Positions 39,704 through 50,561 of a DNA stretch of 64,000 bases are shown here, in pieces. The notes beneath the pieces were generated by a model, which saw only the letters and a program-made list of their open reading frames with translations, made no database searches and had not been told where the DNA came from. The stretch is from Closterium sp. Naga37s-1 (lineage: Eukaryota > Streptophyta > Zygnematophyceae > Desmidiales > Closteriaceae): positions 834,501 through 898,500 of the forward strand of contig CANJKZ010000068.1 of the NCBI GenBank assembly GCA_947471745.1, given 5' to 3'. A program made the position numbers and the translations under genes. Each line of letters starts with the position of its first letter. Within the stretch, counting starts at the first letter, position 1.

Positions 39704-41238
39704 ATGGAGTGGTTAACGAGCGCCGAGGGTCTGAATGCCCGTCAGGAGCTGGAGGTGTCCGTTCGTGAGCACCACCCTCACTTGCGTGATGAGGAAGTCG
39801 ACCTCATTGTGGACGGTCGTCTACTACGCATGGTTCGGGAGCGCGCGGCGGAGCAAGCACCTGCGAGCGGCCAGCAAGGAGGAACTGGTGAAGGAGGAGC
39901 TGTGCACGAGGCTCCAATTGCTGTGGGCGTTGGTGGAGGAGCTCTTGCACCGACCATTGACTCGGGAATGATCGGGGCGAGCTACGGTCACTTCAAGTTT
40001 AGAGTTGAACACATCTCCGTGACGCCGCTGCTGGAGGGAAGGCACGACCTTACCGCGTGGGTCAGCGCCATCCGACCTCAGCTCCAGTGTGCTGATTTGT
40101 GGCAGTTTTGCAACGGGACAGCATCAAGCCCGGCCCCAAACAACCCCTTGCAACGAAGGGAGTACGCAAAGGGCCAAATGCCTGCATTCATGGTGCTGAA
40201 CCGATGTGTTTCTCCACCCATCCGAATGTCCATCTCTGGTTTCTCCCAGCAAGAGAAAGCCGGGCAGCTAGCATGGGCATATATCTTGTCTACTTATCAA
40301 GTTCGTGATGCTCTCCACGCTTCCCTACTTCAGACCTAGTTAGCCCAACTCAGGAAGGGAGATGATGAGACGGCGGAATCCTACTGCAATAGGGCCCGCA
40401 CCATCCGAGCGGAGCTGCTGACCATTGGACAGGAGGTCCACATGGCCACGTTTGCCGCCCACGTGCTGAAGGGCCTACCACCGGAGTACGGATTTCTTCG
40501 CCGCAAGCTCGAAATTTCCAGCCCTGACATGACGGTGGAACGCATGTGCAGCGAGGTGTTGATGGAGGAGCAGACTCTCTCCATCGAACAGAGTTACAAG
40601 CAGATCACCAGCAATGCATCTGCTTTCTCGGGCGCTGTCAACACCACCGTGGCTACAACGGGGGTCAACGGGAAGGAAGGAAAAGGGGGAAGGGAGCAGA
40701 CAGACAAGAAGAAGGATGGCAAGCGGGAGAAGAAGCGAGCCCCCTTCAAGGGGCGCTGTTACAACTGCAATGAGGAGGGGCACATGGCTGCCAAGTGCCC
40801 CAATAAGAAGAAGATACAACGCCCGCGGCAGCCGCGAACGTAGCCGAAGGAGACGGGAAGGGCGTGGCGCTCACCGTCGCGTGTTCGGCTGCAAAGTTGC
40901 TGGCCGACGACAAGGACTTGTGGTTCCTTGACTCGGGATGCTCCCAACACATGACCGGCCGCAAGGAGTGGTTTACGGTGATCCGTGACCCATCTGCAAC
41001 GAAATCAGTCAAAGGGTTTGATGGTTCTATGCAGGAAGTTGCCGGTGTTGGTGAGGTTTTGCTGGAGGGCACTAACGGCTTGCGTGTGACCCTACATGAT
41101 GTCCTCTTTGTGCCAGGAATGAAGGCCAACTTGGTCTCCCCTGGGCAGCTCTTGGACAAGGGAGCAAAGCTGCAAACCGAGGAAGGTGTCACTCGCATCA
41201 TCGCATCAGGAGGTCAAGTGGCTGCAATGGCACGATAA
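39704..41238 (+). pseudogene. E1 Gag-protease (two stops, one frame change)
   Basis: ATG at 39704 (MEWLTSAEG). Gag is interrupted by TAG at 40337-40339, then continues in the same frame with a zinc knuckle CYNCNEEGHMAAKC (CX2CX4HX4C) to a TAG at 40841-40843. The protease lies one base back (-1), read in from about 40820 through WFLDSGCSQHMTG with the catalytic Asp, to TAA at 41236-41238. The same breaks occur in E3 and E4. Gag would form particles and protease would mature them; as it stands only a short Gag could be made without recoding. Confidence 0.88.
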
Positions 41239-41343
41239 CGCCATCGCCTTCACTGCCTTGACCTGAAACCGGGGCCAGCAAGGAACGGTGCAACGGCTGC
41301 AGCGGCATGCAACGGCACGGCGGCTGCAGCGGCATGCATCGAT

Positions 41344-44021
41344 ATGGCGGGTGGAGCGGCGAGCAACGGCACAGGGGCTGCATCGGCATGCAATGGCACG
41401 GCTGCAACGGCAAGCAACGGCACGGCGAAGGAGATTGCTGATGTGGCATCAAGCAAGCCGGAAGCTAAAGATGGAGCGGCCAGCCTCAAGACGTACACGG
41501 TGGGCTCCAAGGCAACGCCCAACCTGTGGCACGCTCGCCTTGGACACGTCCACTTCGATGCGGTCAAGCGGACAGCCACGAGCGGTGGCGTGTTCGGTCT
41601 GGACCTGGAGAAATGAGGTGAGGATATGCCGTGCACTTCCTGCCATGAAGCCAAACTCACTCGTGAATCATTTCCGCTGCACGACGAACGAGAGGAGCAG
41701 GTACTTGGGCTGGTCCATACTGACGTGTGCGGTCCATTTCAGACCCTAGCCATGGATGGAAGCAGGTACTACATTCTTTTTGTCGACCACGCCTCACGTT
41801 ACACCTGGGGGAATACGTTGAAGCTGAAGAGCGACGCGCTTGCTGCCTTCAAGGAATGGCTTCCCGAAGCTGAACGCCAAACCGGGATGACGCTTAAGGT
41901 GTTGCGGTCGGACCAGGGAGGGGAGTTTCTGTCGAATGAGTTTCTGTTGTTGCTGAAGCAACGAGGAATTTTACGTCAACTCTCCTGCCCTTCGACCCCC
42001 CAGCAGAACGGTGTGGCTGAACGCCGCAACCGTACGGTAACCGAGGGCATGCGTGTGATGTTGGGGCACATGGGGGTGAAAGCACACTGGTGGCACTTCG
42101 CTTTCCAGCAGTTCTTGTGGGTGGTAAACCGTGTGCACCAATCCACCCTGCCCCATGGTGTGACCCCTCATTTGGTGGTGTTCAAAGTCAAACCCGATGT
42201 GTCCATGGTCCGTGTGTTTGGGTGCATGGTGCAGTACCTCATTCCTGAGCATGAACGTGAGAGGAAGCTTGCAAGCAAGACTCGTTGGGGCATTCATTTG
42301 GGCATGAGCATGGAAAGTAAGGGATGGCGTGTGGTGGATGTTGAGTCAAAGCGCATGGTCATCACCTGGGATGCACGTTTTTATGAGGACATGTCACTTG
42401 AACGGTGGCAGAAATGGCGTGCACGCGTGGGTGACCGGAATGACCAGCCCACACCACCCTTTGCTTCAGTCCCATCTCTCTTCCCTGAGCCCCACAACCC
42501 CGAGCAGAATCCGCCGCCACCACGTACCGTCATCGTGGTCCCGGTACCGTCTGTGCAAGGGGGTGAGAAACCCCTTGAACGCTCGGTGGGCCCTTTGGGC
42601 AGCAAGGCACCTACTGCACCTCCTCCTCTTGGTCCACCCTCCGTTGCTGATTCGGCGCCCGTAGGACCAGAGGATGGTCCTCTGGAGGTTGACACCAGCA
42701 TGGCTGATCACGAGGAGGAAGAAGAAGTAGCAGTGGATGAGCAGTCACCAATGGCCCATGAGCATGAGCCTTCACCTGCAGTTCCCCCCTTCCAGCCCAT
42801 TCCACCACCCCCACGTCACTCCAGCAGGCCTAACAAGGGGGTGCCACCCGTACGGTTTCAGCCATCAGCCATGACGGCCCTGGATGCGGATGATGAGGAC
42901 AACCCGTACGACGTGGCATACCTTGCTGAGGACGAGTGCGACACGGACAGCGATGACGAAGTGGAGTACCCAGACGAGGATGAGGAGGAAGGCGCTTCGG
43001 GAGGTGTCATCCTCGACCTAGCAGCTGCGTTGACCGGACCTGAAGGCAAGGAATGGTGGGCTGCTATGAAGGAGGAGATGGAGAGCCTTGATGAGCAAGG
43101 CACTTGGACGTTGGCTGACCTACCTGAAGGTCGCAAAATCGCCGGCGTCAAGTGGCTGCTGAAGAAGAAGCTGCGGCCTGATGGCACTGTGGAGAAGTAC
43201 AAGGCCAGGCTAGTGGCTAAGGGCTGTAGCCAGCGATTCGGCATCGACTACGATGACACTTACGCTCCTGTTGGCAGCTACACCACCGTCCGCGTGCTCC
43301 TCTCAATCGCCGCAGCTATGGACCTGGATTTGCTGCAGCTTGATGTGAAGAATGCATTTCTTCACGGCACCATCGATCACGAGATCTACATGCAGCAGCC
43401 GCCTTACTTCACCGACGGTAGCAGCAAGGTGTGCCTCCTGCAGAAGATCCTTTACGGGCTAAAGCAGAGTCCCCTTCTGTGGTACAAGGAGCTGGACAAG
43501 GTGCTCCTTGTGGAGGGGTACAAGAAGAGCCTTGTGGACCAGGCCCTATACTACAAGGATGGGGCAAGCGGGAAGCGCGTGTGGCTGCTAATCTACGTGG
43601 ATGACCTGCTAGCGGCAAGTGAAGACCAGCAGCTTCTGCAAGACCTGAAGGGGCTGCTGGCCAAGGCATTTCAGCTCCGTGAGGTGGAGCCAGTGGAGCG
43701 CTACCTGGGGCTGCAGATTGAGCAAGATCGCCCCAACAGGACACTCTTCCTGCACCAGAATGTGTACGTGGCGAAGGTGCAGCAGCGGTTCTTCAAGGGG
43801 GCGCCACCAAAGAAGTAGCCGATCACTCCTCTCTCCTCTGCCAGCTTTGCCAAGCAGGATGCCGGGCAGTTTGCCAACCGTACCATGACCGAGTACTTGT
43901 CAATTCTCGGCATGGTGCAGTTTGCAGCCATCTCAACCCGTCCTGACCTCTCTTTTGCATGCAGTCGCCTTGCAGCAGGTGCACACCTCAGGACCGATGC
44001 GCATTGGCATGAGCTCTTCCG
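41344..44021 (+). pseudogene. E1 integrase-RT, cut by element F
   Basis: In the protease frame after TAA: an Ala/Asn/Gly-rich spacer, LWHARLGHVHFD, TGA at 41614-41616, then a 730-codon frame 41626-43818. It holds CTSCHEAK, integrase HTDVCGPF, LRSDQGGEF and QQNGVAERRN (D-D-35-E), an acidic linker, RT with KWLLKKKL, DVKNAFLHG and YVDD, then TAG at 43816-43818. RNase H starts in the same frame (STRPDLSFA) and is lost at 44021 where F begins. Confidence 0.9.
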
Positions 44022-44845
44022 TGTTATAGTCTGCAGTCCACTTAGGGGTCGCGGATGCCCATGAAATCGCCTAAGCAGAATCTGACGTCTTCAGACCGCC
44101 TCTGTTCAAAACGCCGTCACGATCAGCTCCGAGAACATACGAGGCTGAAACTTGGACAGCGGTTAGCCTTAGATGTCTGCTTTCCAACGGTATATTACTT
44201 GCTATTATCAGAGGTGTGTGCACTACGCAGTGAACGAAAACGTAAGCTCGGCTGAAAAAAACGTGTATTCTCATTGATGCAAGGAAGAGGTGAGTACAAC
44301 ATTGCCTAGGGGACTCATAAGGGGTTGGGTCATCCTGGGAACTCAGAGAAGGTTGAGTCCTAGGGGAGAAAGGCTAGAGAAGAATGGGAAACGTCCTAGC
44401 TAGGTCAGCAAAGCCAACCACACTTGGATGTTCAGAGCTGTACTCAAGGCTACCAATAGTGAGTCAAGCCAACATGAGTCAGCTTGTCTTCCCACTTGCA
44501 CCCTCTTGCAAGTTGCTTCCAGGAAGACCACACTTCTCAAAAGGAGGGTTATAGAGTCCCACTTGACCACATGTACTTCTTGTCTCATTCTCTGTCCCTG
44601 CACCATTGGCATGACAACAATGAAAGGGTGGCAAGGGAAATGCTGCCAACAGTGCACCATGACTACGGAACAGTGAATTTCGGCAGCTGTCACGCAATGC
44701 TCAGAAGTTGGATCGTTCTGAAACTTGGTGACCACTTGCACAGCGGGGCAAAGGACTGCCAGACCGAATTTCAGACCAATCAGATCTCGGTAGACGAGTC
44801 AGCAGCCGAAATGGTGAACTCGGGTGTTACCAAAAAGGAGTAACA
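44022..44845 (-). repeat. 3' LTR of element F
   Basis: TGTTATAG at the left edge and GAGTAACA at the right give inverted ends TGTTA/TAACA. 824 bp. Confidence 0.88.
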
Positions 44846-45097
44846 CACACTTCCGGGATGCCATAAGTCTTGAAACATAAAATGTTGTCATGCCTTGGTA
44901 ACTGCTTGAAAAACTCTGAAACTTTGAGGGTTTGAAGAAAACGTGTTGAAAAACCTCCACACAAAATTCCAGAAGCTGAGAAGGCTTGTAGGCCGAATGG
45001 GAGTGCGATGACCGTGCCACTGTAATGTGTTGGCACAACAAACTCCCCCTCATCGTGCTCTCATTCATCCCTTAGCTGCTCCCTGAAGCTGCCTCCC
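44846..45097 (-). other. 3' untranslated region of F
   Basis: Noncoding between the polyprotein stop and LTR. The expected PPT is weak: the minus strand reads CGGAAGTGTG next to the LTR. Confidence 0.5.
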
Positions 45098-48000
45098 TTA
45101 GTTGAAGGACATGCCACACAAGGTGGCGCAGGTCCAATGCTGATGCTCTGCAAGCCGCTTCGTCAAAAAATCTGCAGGTTGCTTGGTAGTGTTGATGTAG
45201 TGCAAGGAGACCGTGCCCTTCTTCACCTCCTTCCTCACCCAATGCCATTTGATATGCATGTGCTTGTTCAGCCCATGGAGCACAGCATTGCGAGCCATTG
45301 CAATTGCTCCTTGGCTGTCACAAAACACAGGTGTAGGACCCTCTTGCTCCTGCCCCAACTCCTCAAGCAACCTCCTCATCCAAACCACCTCCTTCACCCC
45401 ATGAAACAACGCCATGTACTCGCTCTCCGTTGATGAGTGAGCTATCTCCCCTTGCTTCTTAGACTTCCAGCTCACTGGACTCCCTCCAACACAGCATACA
45501 TAGCCACCGTGGGATGTTGCATCACTGATGTCACTTGCCCAGGTAGCATCGGTGAAGCACGAGAGGTACAAGTGTCCACGCCTTGCAGGTGCACCGGTCT
45601 TCGTGCTCACCTCCTCCACTCCCTTTTGCTTCAGCTGCCCATGCACTGAATATTGCAGCCCCACCCTTGAGGTTGCCATGCAGTACCTCACCAGCCTCTC
45701 TGCTGCATCAAGGTGCTCTTGAAGGGGCCTAGACACCACACGAGCCAGCTGCGAAACCGCGAATGAAATATCGGGGCGAGTGTTGACCGAAGCATACATC
45801 AAGCTCCCCACCATTGACTGGAACCGACGCTGCAACTCGGGCTCCAACACCTCACCCTCCTCTTCATCAAGGTGTAGCTGAAATCCTGAGGGTAGTGGAG
45901 TCTTTACACTCCTCCCTTCCTCCAGCCCATACCTCTCCCCCATGGCTGCAAGGTACTTGTGTTGGTGAAGCCTCAACCATCCCTTCACCTCGTCCCGCTC
46001 CACGTGAAGACCAAGGTAATACCCCACTGGTCCAAGGGCCTTGCATTGAAAGGTCTCCTTCAGCTTCCCTTGCACCTCCTTGATCCTCTCCAGGGATGGA
46101 GAGAAGAGGAGAATGTCATCGACGTAGACAAGGAGAAACACTTTCTCCTCATCCCCCTCGGTTATGAAGAGACTCTCGTCGCACCCGCTAACTTTGAAGC
46201 CAAGAGCCTCCAACGCCTCCACCAGCCTTGCATACCAGCACCTTGGAGCTTGTTTGAGGCCATAGATGGCCTTGTTGAGCCTGCAAACACGTCCGCTCCC
46301 ATCGTCGTACCCCTCTGGCTGCTTCATGTAAATCTCCTCATCTACCACGCCATAGAGGAAAGCCGTCTTCACATCCATTTGCTCCACCTTCCAACCACAA
46401 ACGGCAGCTGCTGCCAGCAACACCCGGAGCGTAGGAGCCTTGGCAACAGGAGCAAACACCTCCTTAAAGTCAACCCCCTCCCTCTGCTGGAAACCCTTGA
46501 TCACAAGTCTTGTTTTGCGCCTCTCCAACTTCCCCTCCGCATCGGTCTTCACACGTAATATCCACGTGCAATCCAATGCCTTTCTTCCCGGGGGCAGATT
46601 GGTGAGGGTCCACGTTCCATTCTCCATGAGGCTCTTAAACTCATCCTCCCTTGAAGCCAACCAAGCCTCTCGATCATCTCCAGCAAGTGCTTCCTCCATC
46701 GAAGCCGGTTCATGAGGTAAGTTGACACCGAAGCAACAAATCTGCTCCATCTCTCCCTCGGCTCCCTTCTCCTCATCATCTTCCTCCTCCTGGACCAGCA
46801 ATGCCTTGGGACCCCCAAGCCTTTCATACTTGAGGAAATCCCTTGGGTGAGCAGCTCTCTTGGGCCTCTCCTTGGCTGCACTCTCCTTAGCTCCACCACG
46901 GACAGCACCACGCTTCCCTTGGGTTGTCCGCCTTGGTGGAAGAGTAGGGGATGGTGTAGGCTGCTGCACCTCCTCCTCGGCATCACCTCTCTCAGCTACA
47001 GGGGCCTTCTCTTGCTGCAACACTCCCTCCACCTCTGCTGCCTCCCCTTCAGCACCTCCCAAGTCATGTGACACCTCCGTTACCTCTGAAGACGAAGACA
47101 ACTCGATGGGAATGAAGAGTGGGTCATTCGTTCCCACCTCTATTCCGAGCGGAATGGTGACCTTGCTCCTCCCTCGCTCCAACCACTCCTTGAACATGAG
47201 CCCCTCCATGAACTTGGCATCTCTGGTGGTGAAGATGGTGTTGGCTATTGGGTCCCACATGAGCCACCCCTTGCTCCCTTGTGCAAGTCCCAAATGAACA
47301 GCCCACACCGCCGCCGCTTGAAGCTTGTCACGCTTTTCCTTAGGGACGTGCACGAGTCCCATGCACCCAAAGACTCGAAGCATATCCACCAGAGGCTTCT
47401 TGCCCCTCCATTTCTCCATAGGGACCCAATGCTGCCCTCCCACATGAGTCAATACTCGGTTCTTGATGACGGTGGCATGGCGAATAGCGAGGGGCCAGAA
47501 CCGTAAGGGTAGACCCGAGTCTACCAAAATCGTTCTCCCGCCCTCCAAGATGGTCCGGTTCGCTCTCTCTGCCACGCCATTGGATTGAGGGGTGTAGGCC
47601 GTGGTGAGCTGCTGCTTGATGCCATGCCGCTTCAGCCAGCTCCGGAACTCCGCTCCCAAGAACTCCCCACCACGGTCACTACGTATCGCCTTCACCCGCT
47701 TGCCGCTCTCTCGCTCCACCATGGGCAGCCACTCTTCAATGATGACCCTTGCAGCATCACTCTTCTTTGCAAGTGGAAAGGACCAGGTGAGCCTTGTGTT
47801 GTCATCCACCATGGTCATAGAATACAGGGCCCCACCATCTCCCTTCACCTTCATGGGTCCCACGAGATCCACATGCATGAGCTCCACCGGGTCACTCGAC
47901 TTCCCCTCCACCGAATGGAAGGGAAACCGTGAAAACTTGCTGGTCAAGCAAGTCTCACAAGATCCCACCTCCTTGGGCTCCCCCTTTATCCTCAGCCCCT

Positions 48001-49711
48001 TGACTCTTTCCTCCTTAAACAGCTGCTGCAACTGAGGTAGCGCCACGTGGCCAAAGCGACGGTGTGCGGTGAGCCAATCCGTCTCACCCGTGCTAGGAGT
48101 TACACTTGGAAGCGCAGCCCCTCCATGCCCAAGGAGCCCACCATCACTGTCATCACCACCCCCTCCATTGTCCACGTGGTTAACACGCCCTCCTCTCACA
48201 TCTCCAGCAGCCAAGCGCGCAGCCGCCTCCTTCCATGGCAGCACCGGTATCTCCCACATGGACCGGTGCATGTCCTTGCCGCCTCGGAGGTCCCACAATA
48301 CGCGCCCATCCAGAGTTGCCTTGAAAACCTTTGTGCCCAACATCTCCATCTTCATCCCTGCCTCACTTAGGGCCTTGGTAGAGAGGAGGTTGGCACACAA
48401 TCCAGGAACAAGGAGAACACGCTTCAGCCCCACAAGCCTCCCATCCGCACCCATGAACATGGCTCTCCCCTCGCCACGCACGGGTACAACTTGGCCGGTG
48501 GCTGAAACGACGGTGGCTGCCTTTGATGGCCTAACTTCATCCAGTAGATCCTCTCGGTTGGTCATGGTCATGAAGGCTCCCGTATCGATGACCCAATGGG
48601 AGGAGCGGTGAAGAGCAATCTTGCTGGCCGGCACAACCATGTCCTCGGGGCACGCCTCCCCTACATGGTAGAACATGCCGCCGTATCCGCCAGCACCTCC
48701 TTCGCCCTCCTCACTGCCCATGCCTTCTCCCATAGCTCCATGAACACCCTTGGAGCCCTCAATTGATGGCTGACCAGGCCTCCAACCGTCAGGTAGCTTG
48801 CGGCACTTGAACCATGGGTGCCCTTCCACATGGCAATACCAACACTTGCCGCCACACCGCTTGCCTCCCTTGTTGCCACGCTTCCCTCCCGAATGCTGCT
48901 CCCCTCCAGAGCCTTCCTTGGCCTTCCCTTTCTTGCTGCCACGCCCCTTGAAGCCCTTCATGCCATAGGCAGAGCCTCCACCTTCACCGGCAGCGGCGGT
49001 CAGCTCCTTCCTCCGAAACTCCTCTTGAAGAACTTGTGCGCGAATCCACTCAAGGGACCACGAGTCCTTCATCCCATTAAGGTTGACCACCAAGGGCCCC
49101 CACGACTCCGGCAGCAGGGAGAGAGCCTTGTAGCACTTGATTTTCTCAGGGTAGTCCACACCAGCAGCTGAGAGCTTCACATAGAGGTCCCGGAGTTGAT
49201 CGAACGCTCCTTGTACGGCATCACCCTCGTTGATCTTCACCGCATGGAGTTGTCGCTCGAGCACCACCACCATTGCTTCGCTGCTGGGGGCATGGACATC
49301 CTTCAATATCCTCCATGCCTTAGGACCACACTCAGCTTCCTTGATGAGATGCTTGATGTGGTGCAGCTGGTTGGATGAGAGGCATTGGGAGAGAAGGAAG
49401 AATCCATCCTTGGACCGGCGATCCCATTCTTTGGTCGCTCCTTCGCTCGTAGGCCTCTTGAATTCTCCATCCATCACTTCAAGCAGCCCATAATGGTTGA
49501 AGAGGAGCTCCATCCTGAAGCTCCATGATGCCCAATCATCCCCAGAGAACTTCTCCAGGTTGAATGCCTTCACATCATCCTTAGCTGATGTTGAAACTGA
49601 AGCCATTGGCGCAGATCCGCCTGCAACGCCTCTTCCCGCTTCCCCAGCGCCTCTCACGCCACCACTGCCACTGGGACCAGCTGGAGCAGAACCTTCAGCC
49701 TCCATTTTCAC
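45098..49711 (-). CDS. Element F Gag-Pol polyprotein, intact (1537 aa)
   Basis: ATG at 49711 (MKMEAEGSAP) about 30 bases after the PBS; stop at 45098. In order: copia Gag (WASWSFRMELLF, LYVKLSAAGVDYPE), zinc knuckle CWYCHVEGHPWFKC (48804-48845), protease VIDTGAFMTM (Asp at 48584-48586), pre-integrase zinc region RRFGH...CETC, integrase with MHVDLVGPM, IRSDRGGEF and QSNGVAERAN, acidic linker, RT with WILRVK, DVKTAFLYG and YVDD (46115-46126), and RNase H with FTDATWASD, STESEYMAL, KHMHIKWH and PADFLTKRL. Every catalytic motif is present, with no stop or shift. Length is typical for copia. It is the only element besides A here with full coding potential, but its 5' LTR has lost its outer 7 bp. 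Confidence 0.95.
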   Translation of the reverse strand: MKMEAEGSAPAGPSGSGGVRGAGEAGRGVAGGSAPMASVSTSAKDDVKAFNLEKFSGDDWASWSFRMELLFNHYGLLEVMDGEFKRPTSEGATKEWDRRSKDGFFLLSQCLSSNQLHHIKHLIKEAECGPKAWRILKDVHAPSSEAMVVVLERQLHAVKINEGDAVQGAFDQLRDLYVKLSAAGVDYPEKIKCYKALSLLPESWGPLVVNLNGMKDSWSLEWIRAQVLQEEFRRKELTAAAGEGGGSAYGMKGFKGRGSKKGKAKEGSGGEQHSGGKRGNKGGKRCGGKCWYCHVEGHPWFKCRKLPDGWRPGQPSIEGSKGVHGAMGEGMGSEEGEGGAGGYGGMFYHVGEACPEDMVVPASKIALHRSSHWVIDTGAFMTMTNREDLLDEVRPSKAATVVSATGQVVPVRGEGRAMFMGADGRLVGLKRVLLVPGLCANLLSTKALSEAGMKMEMLGTKVFKATLDGRVLWDLRGGKDMHRSMWEIPVLPWKEAAARLAAGDVRGGRVNHVDNGGGGDDSDGGLLGHGGAALPSVTPSTGETDWLTAHRRFGHVALPQLQQLFKEERVKGLRIKGEPKEVGSCETCLTSKFSRFPFHSVEGKSSDPVELMHVDLVGPMKVKGDGGALYSMTMVDDNTRLTWSFPLAKKSDAARVIIEEWLPMVERESGKRVKAIRSDRGGEFLGAEFRSWLKRHGIKQQLTTAYTPQSNGVAERANRTILEGGRTILVDSGLPLRFWPLAIRHATVIKNRVLTHVGGQHWVPMEKWRGKKPLVDMLRVFGCMGLVHVPKEKRDKLQAAAVWAVHLGLAQGSKGWLMWDPIANTIFTTRDAKFMEGLMFKEWLERGRSKVTIPLGIEVGTNDPLFIPIELSSSSEVTEVSHDLGGAEGEAAEVEGVLQQEKAPVAERGDAEEEVQQPTPSPTLPPRRTTQGKRGAVRGGAKESAAKERPKRAAHPRDFLKYERLGGPKALLVQEEEDDEEKGAEGEMEQICCFGVNLPHEPASMEEALAGDDREAWLASREDEFKSLMENGTWTLTNLPPGRKALDCTWILRVKTDAEGKLERRKTRLVIKGFQQREGVDFKEVFAPVAKAPTLRVLLAAAAVCGWKVEQMDVKTAFLYGVVDEEIYMKQPEGYDDGSGRVCRLNKAIYGLKQAPRCWYARLVEALEALGFKVSGCDESLFITEGDEEKVFLLVYVDDILLFSPSLERIKEVQGKLKETFQCKALGPVGYYLGLHVERDEVKGWLRLHQHKYLAAMGERYGLEEGRSVKTPLPSGFQLHLDEEEGEVLEPELQRRFQSMVGSLMYASVNTRPDISFAVSQLARVVSRPLQEHLDAAERLVRYCMATSRVGLQYSVHGQLKQKGVEEVSTKTGAPARRGHLYLSCFTDATWASDISDATSHGGYVCCVGGSPVSWKSKKQGEIAHSSTESEYMALFHGVKEVVWMRRLLEELGQEQEGPTPVFCDSQGAIAMARNAVLHGLNKHMHIKWHWVRKEVKKGTVSLHYINTTKQPADFLTKRLAEHQHWTCATLCGMSFN

Positions 49712-49730
49712 CCACGAACAGAGTAGAACA

Positions 49731-49742
49731 GCTCTGATACCA
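49731..49742 (-). other. Primer binding site of F
   Basis: Minus strand TGGTATCAGAGC, an exact initiator tRNA-Met match, two bases inside the 5' LTR. Confidence 0.88.
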
Positions 49743-49744
49743 CT

Positions 49745-50561
49745 TGTTATAGTCTGCAGTCCACTTAGGGGTCGCGGATGCCCATGAAATCGCCTAAGCA
49801 GAATCTGACGTCTTCAAACCGCCTCTGTTCAAAACGCCGTCACGATCAGCTCCGAGAACATACGAGGCTGAAACTTGGACAGCGGTTAGCCTTAGATGTC
49901 TGCTTTCCAACGGTATATTAATTGCTATTATCAGAGGTGTGTGCACTACGCAGTGAACGAAAACGTAAGCTCGGCTGAAAAAAACGTGTATTCTCATTGA
50001 TGCAAGGAAGAGGTGAGTACAACATTGCCTAGGGGACTCATAAGGGGTTGGGTCATCCTGGGAACTCAGAGAAGGTTGAGTCCTAGTGGAGAAAGGCTAG
50101 AGAAGAATGGGAAACGTCCTAGCTAGGTCAGCAAAGCCAACCACACTTGGATGTTCAGAGCTGTACTCAAGGCTACCAATAGTGAGTCAAGCCAACATGA
50201 GTCAGCTTGTCTTCCCACTTGCACCCTCTTGCAAGTTGCTTCCAGGAAGACCACACTTCTCAAAAGGAGGGTTATAGAGTCCCACTTGACCACCTGTACT
50301 TCTTGTCTCATTCTCTGTCCCTGCACCATTGGCATGACAACAATGAAAGGGTGGCAAGGGAAATGCTGCCAACAGTGCACCATGACTACGGAACAGTGAA
50401 TTTCGGCAGCTGTCACGCAATGCTCAGATGTTGGATCGTTCTGAAACTTGGTGACCACTTGCACAGCGGGGCAAAGGACTGCCAGACCGAATTTCAGACC
50501 AATCAGATCTCGGTAGACGAGTCAGCAGCCGAAATGATGAACTCGGGTGCTACCAAAAAGG
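49745..50561 (-). repeat. 5' LTR of element F, outer end lost
   Basis: Matches the left LTR to CCAAAAAGG, then switches to E coding sequence GAGGTGTCATCC. The two sequences share GG at the junction. Confidence 0.88.

Larger units (their letters stand above)
44022..50561 (-). mobile_element. Element F: Ty1/copia with intact polyprotein, inserted in E1
   Basis: LTRs at 44022-44845 (824 bp) and 49745-50561 (817 bp; the outer 7 bp are lost). They differ at about seven positions by eye (under 1%), so the insertion is recent. The left junction is in E RNase H; the right junction is an E sequence from about 1 kb further upstream, so there is no target duplication. The minus strand holds one 1537-codon frame. 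Confidence 0.92.
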
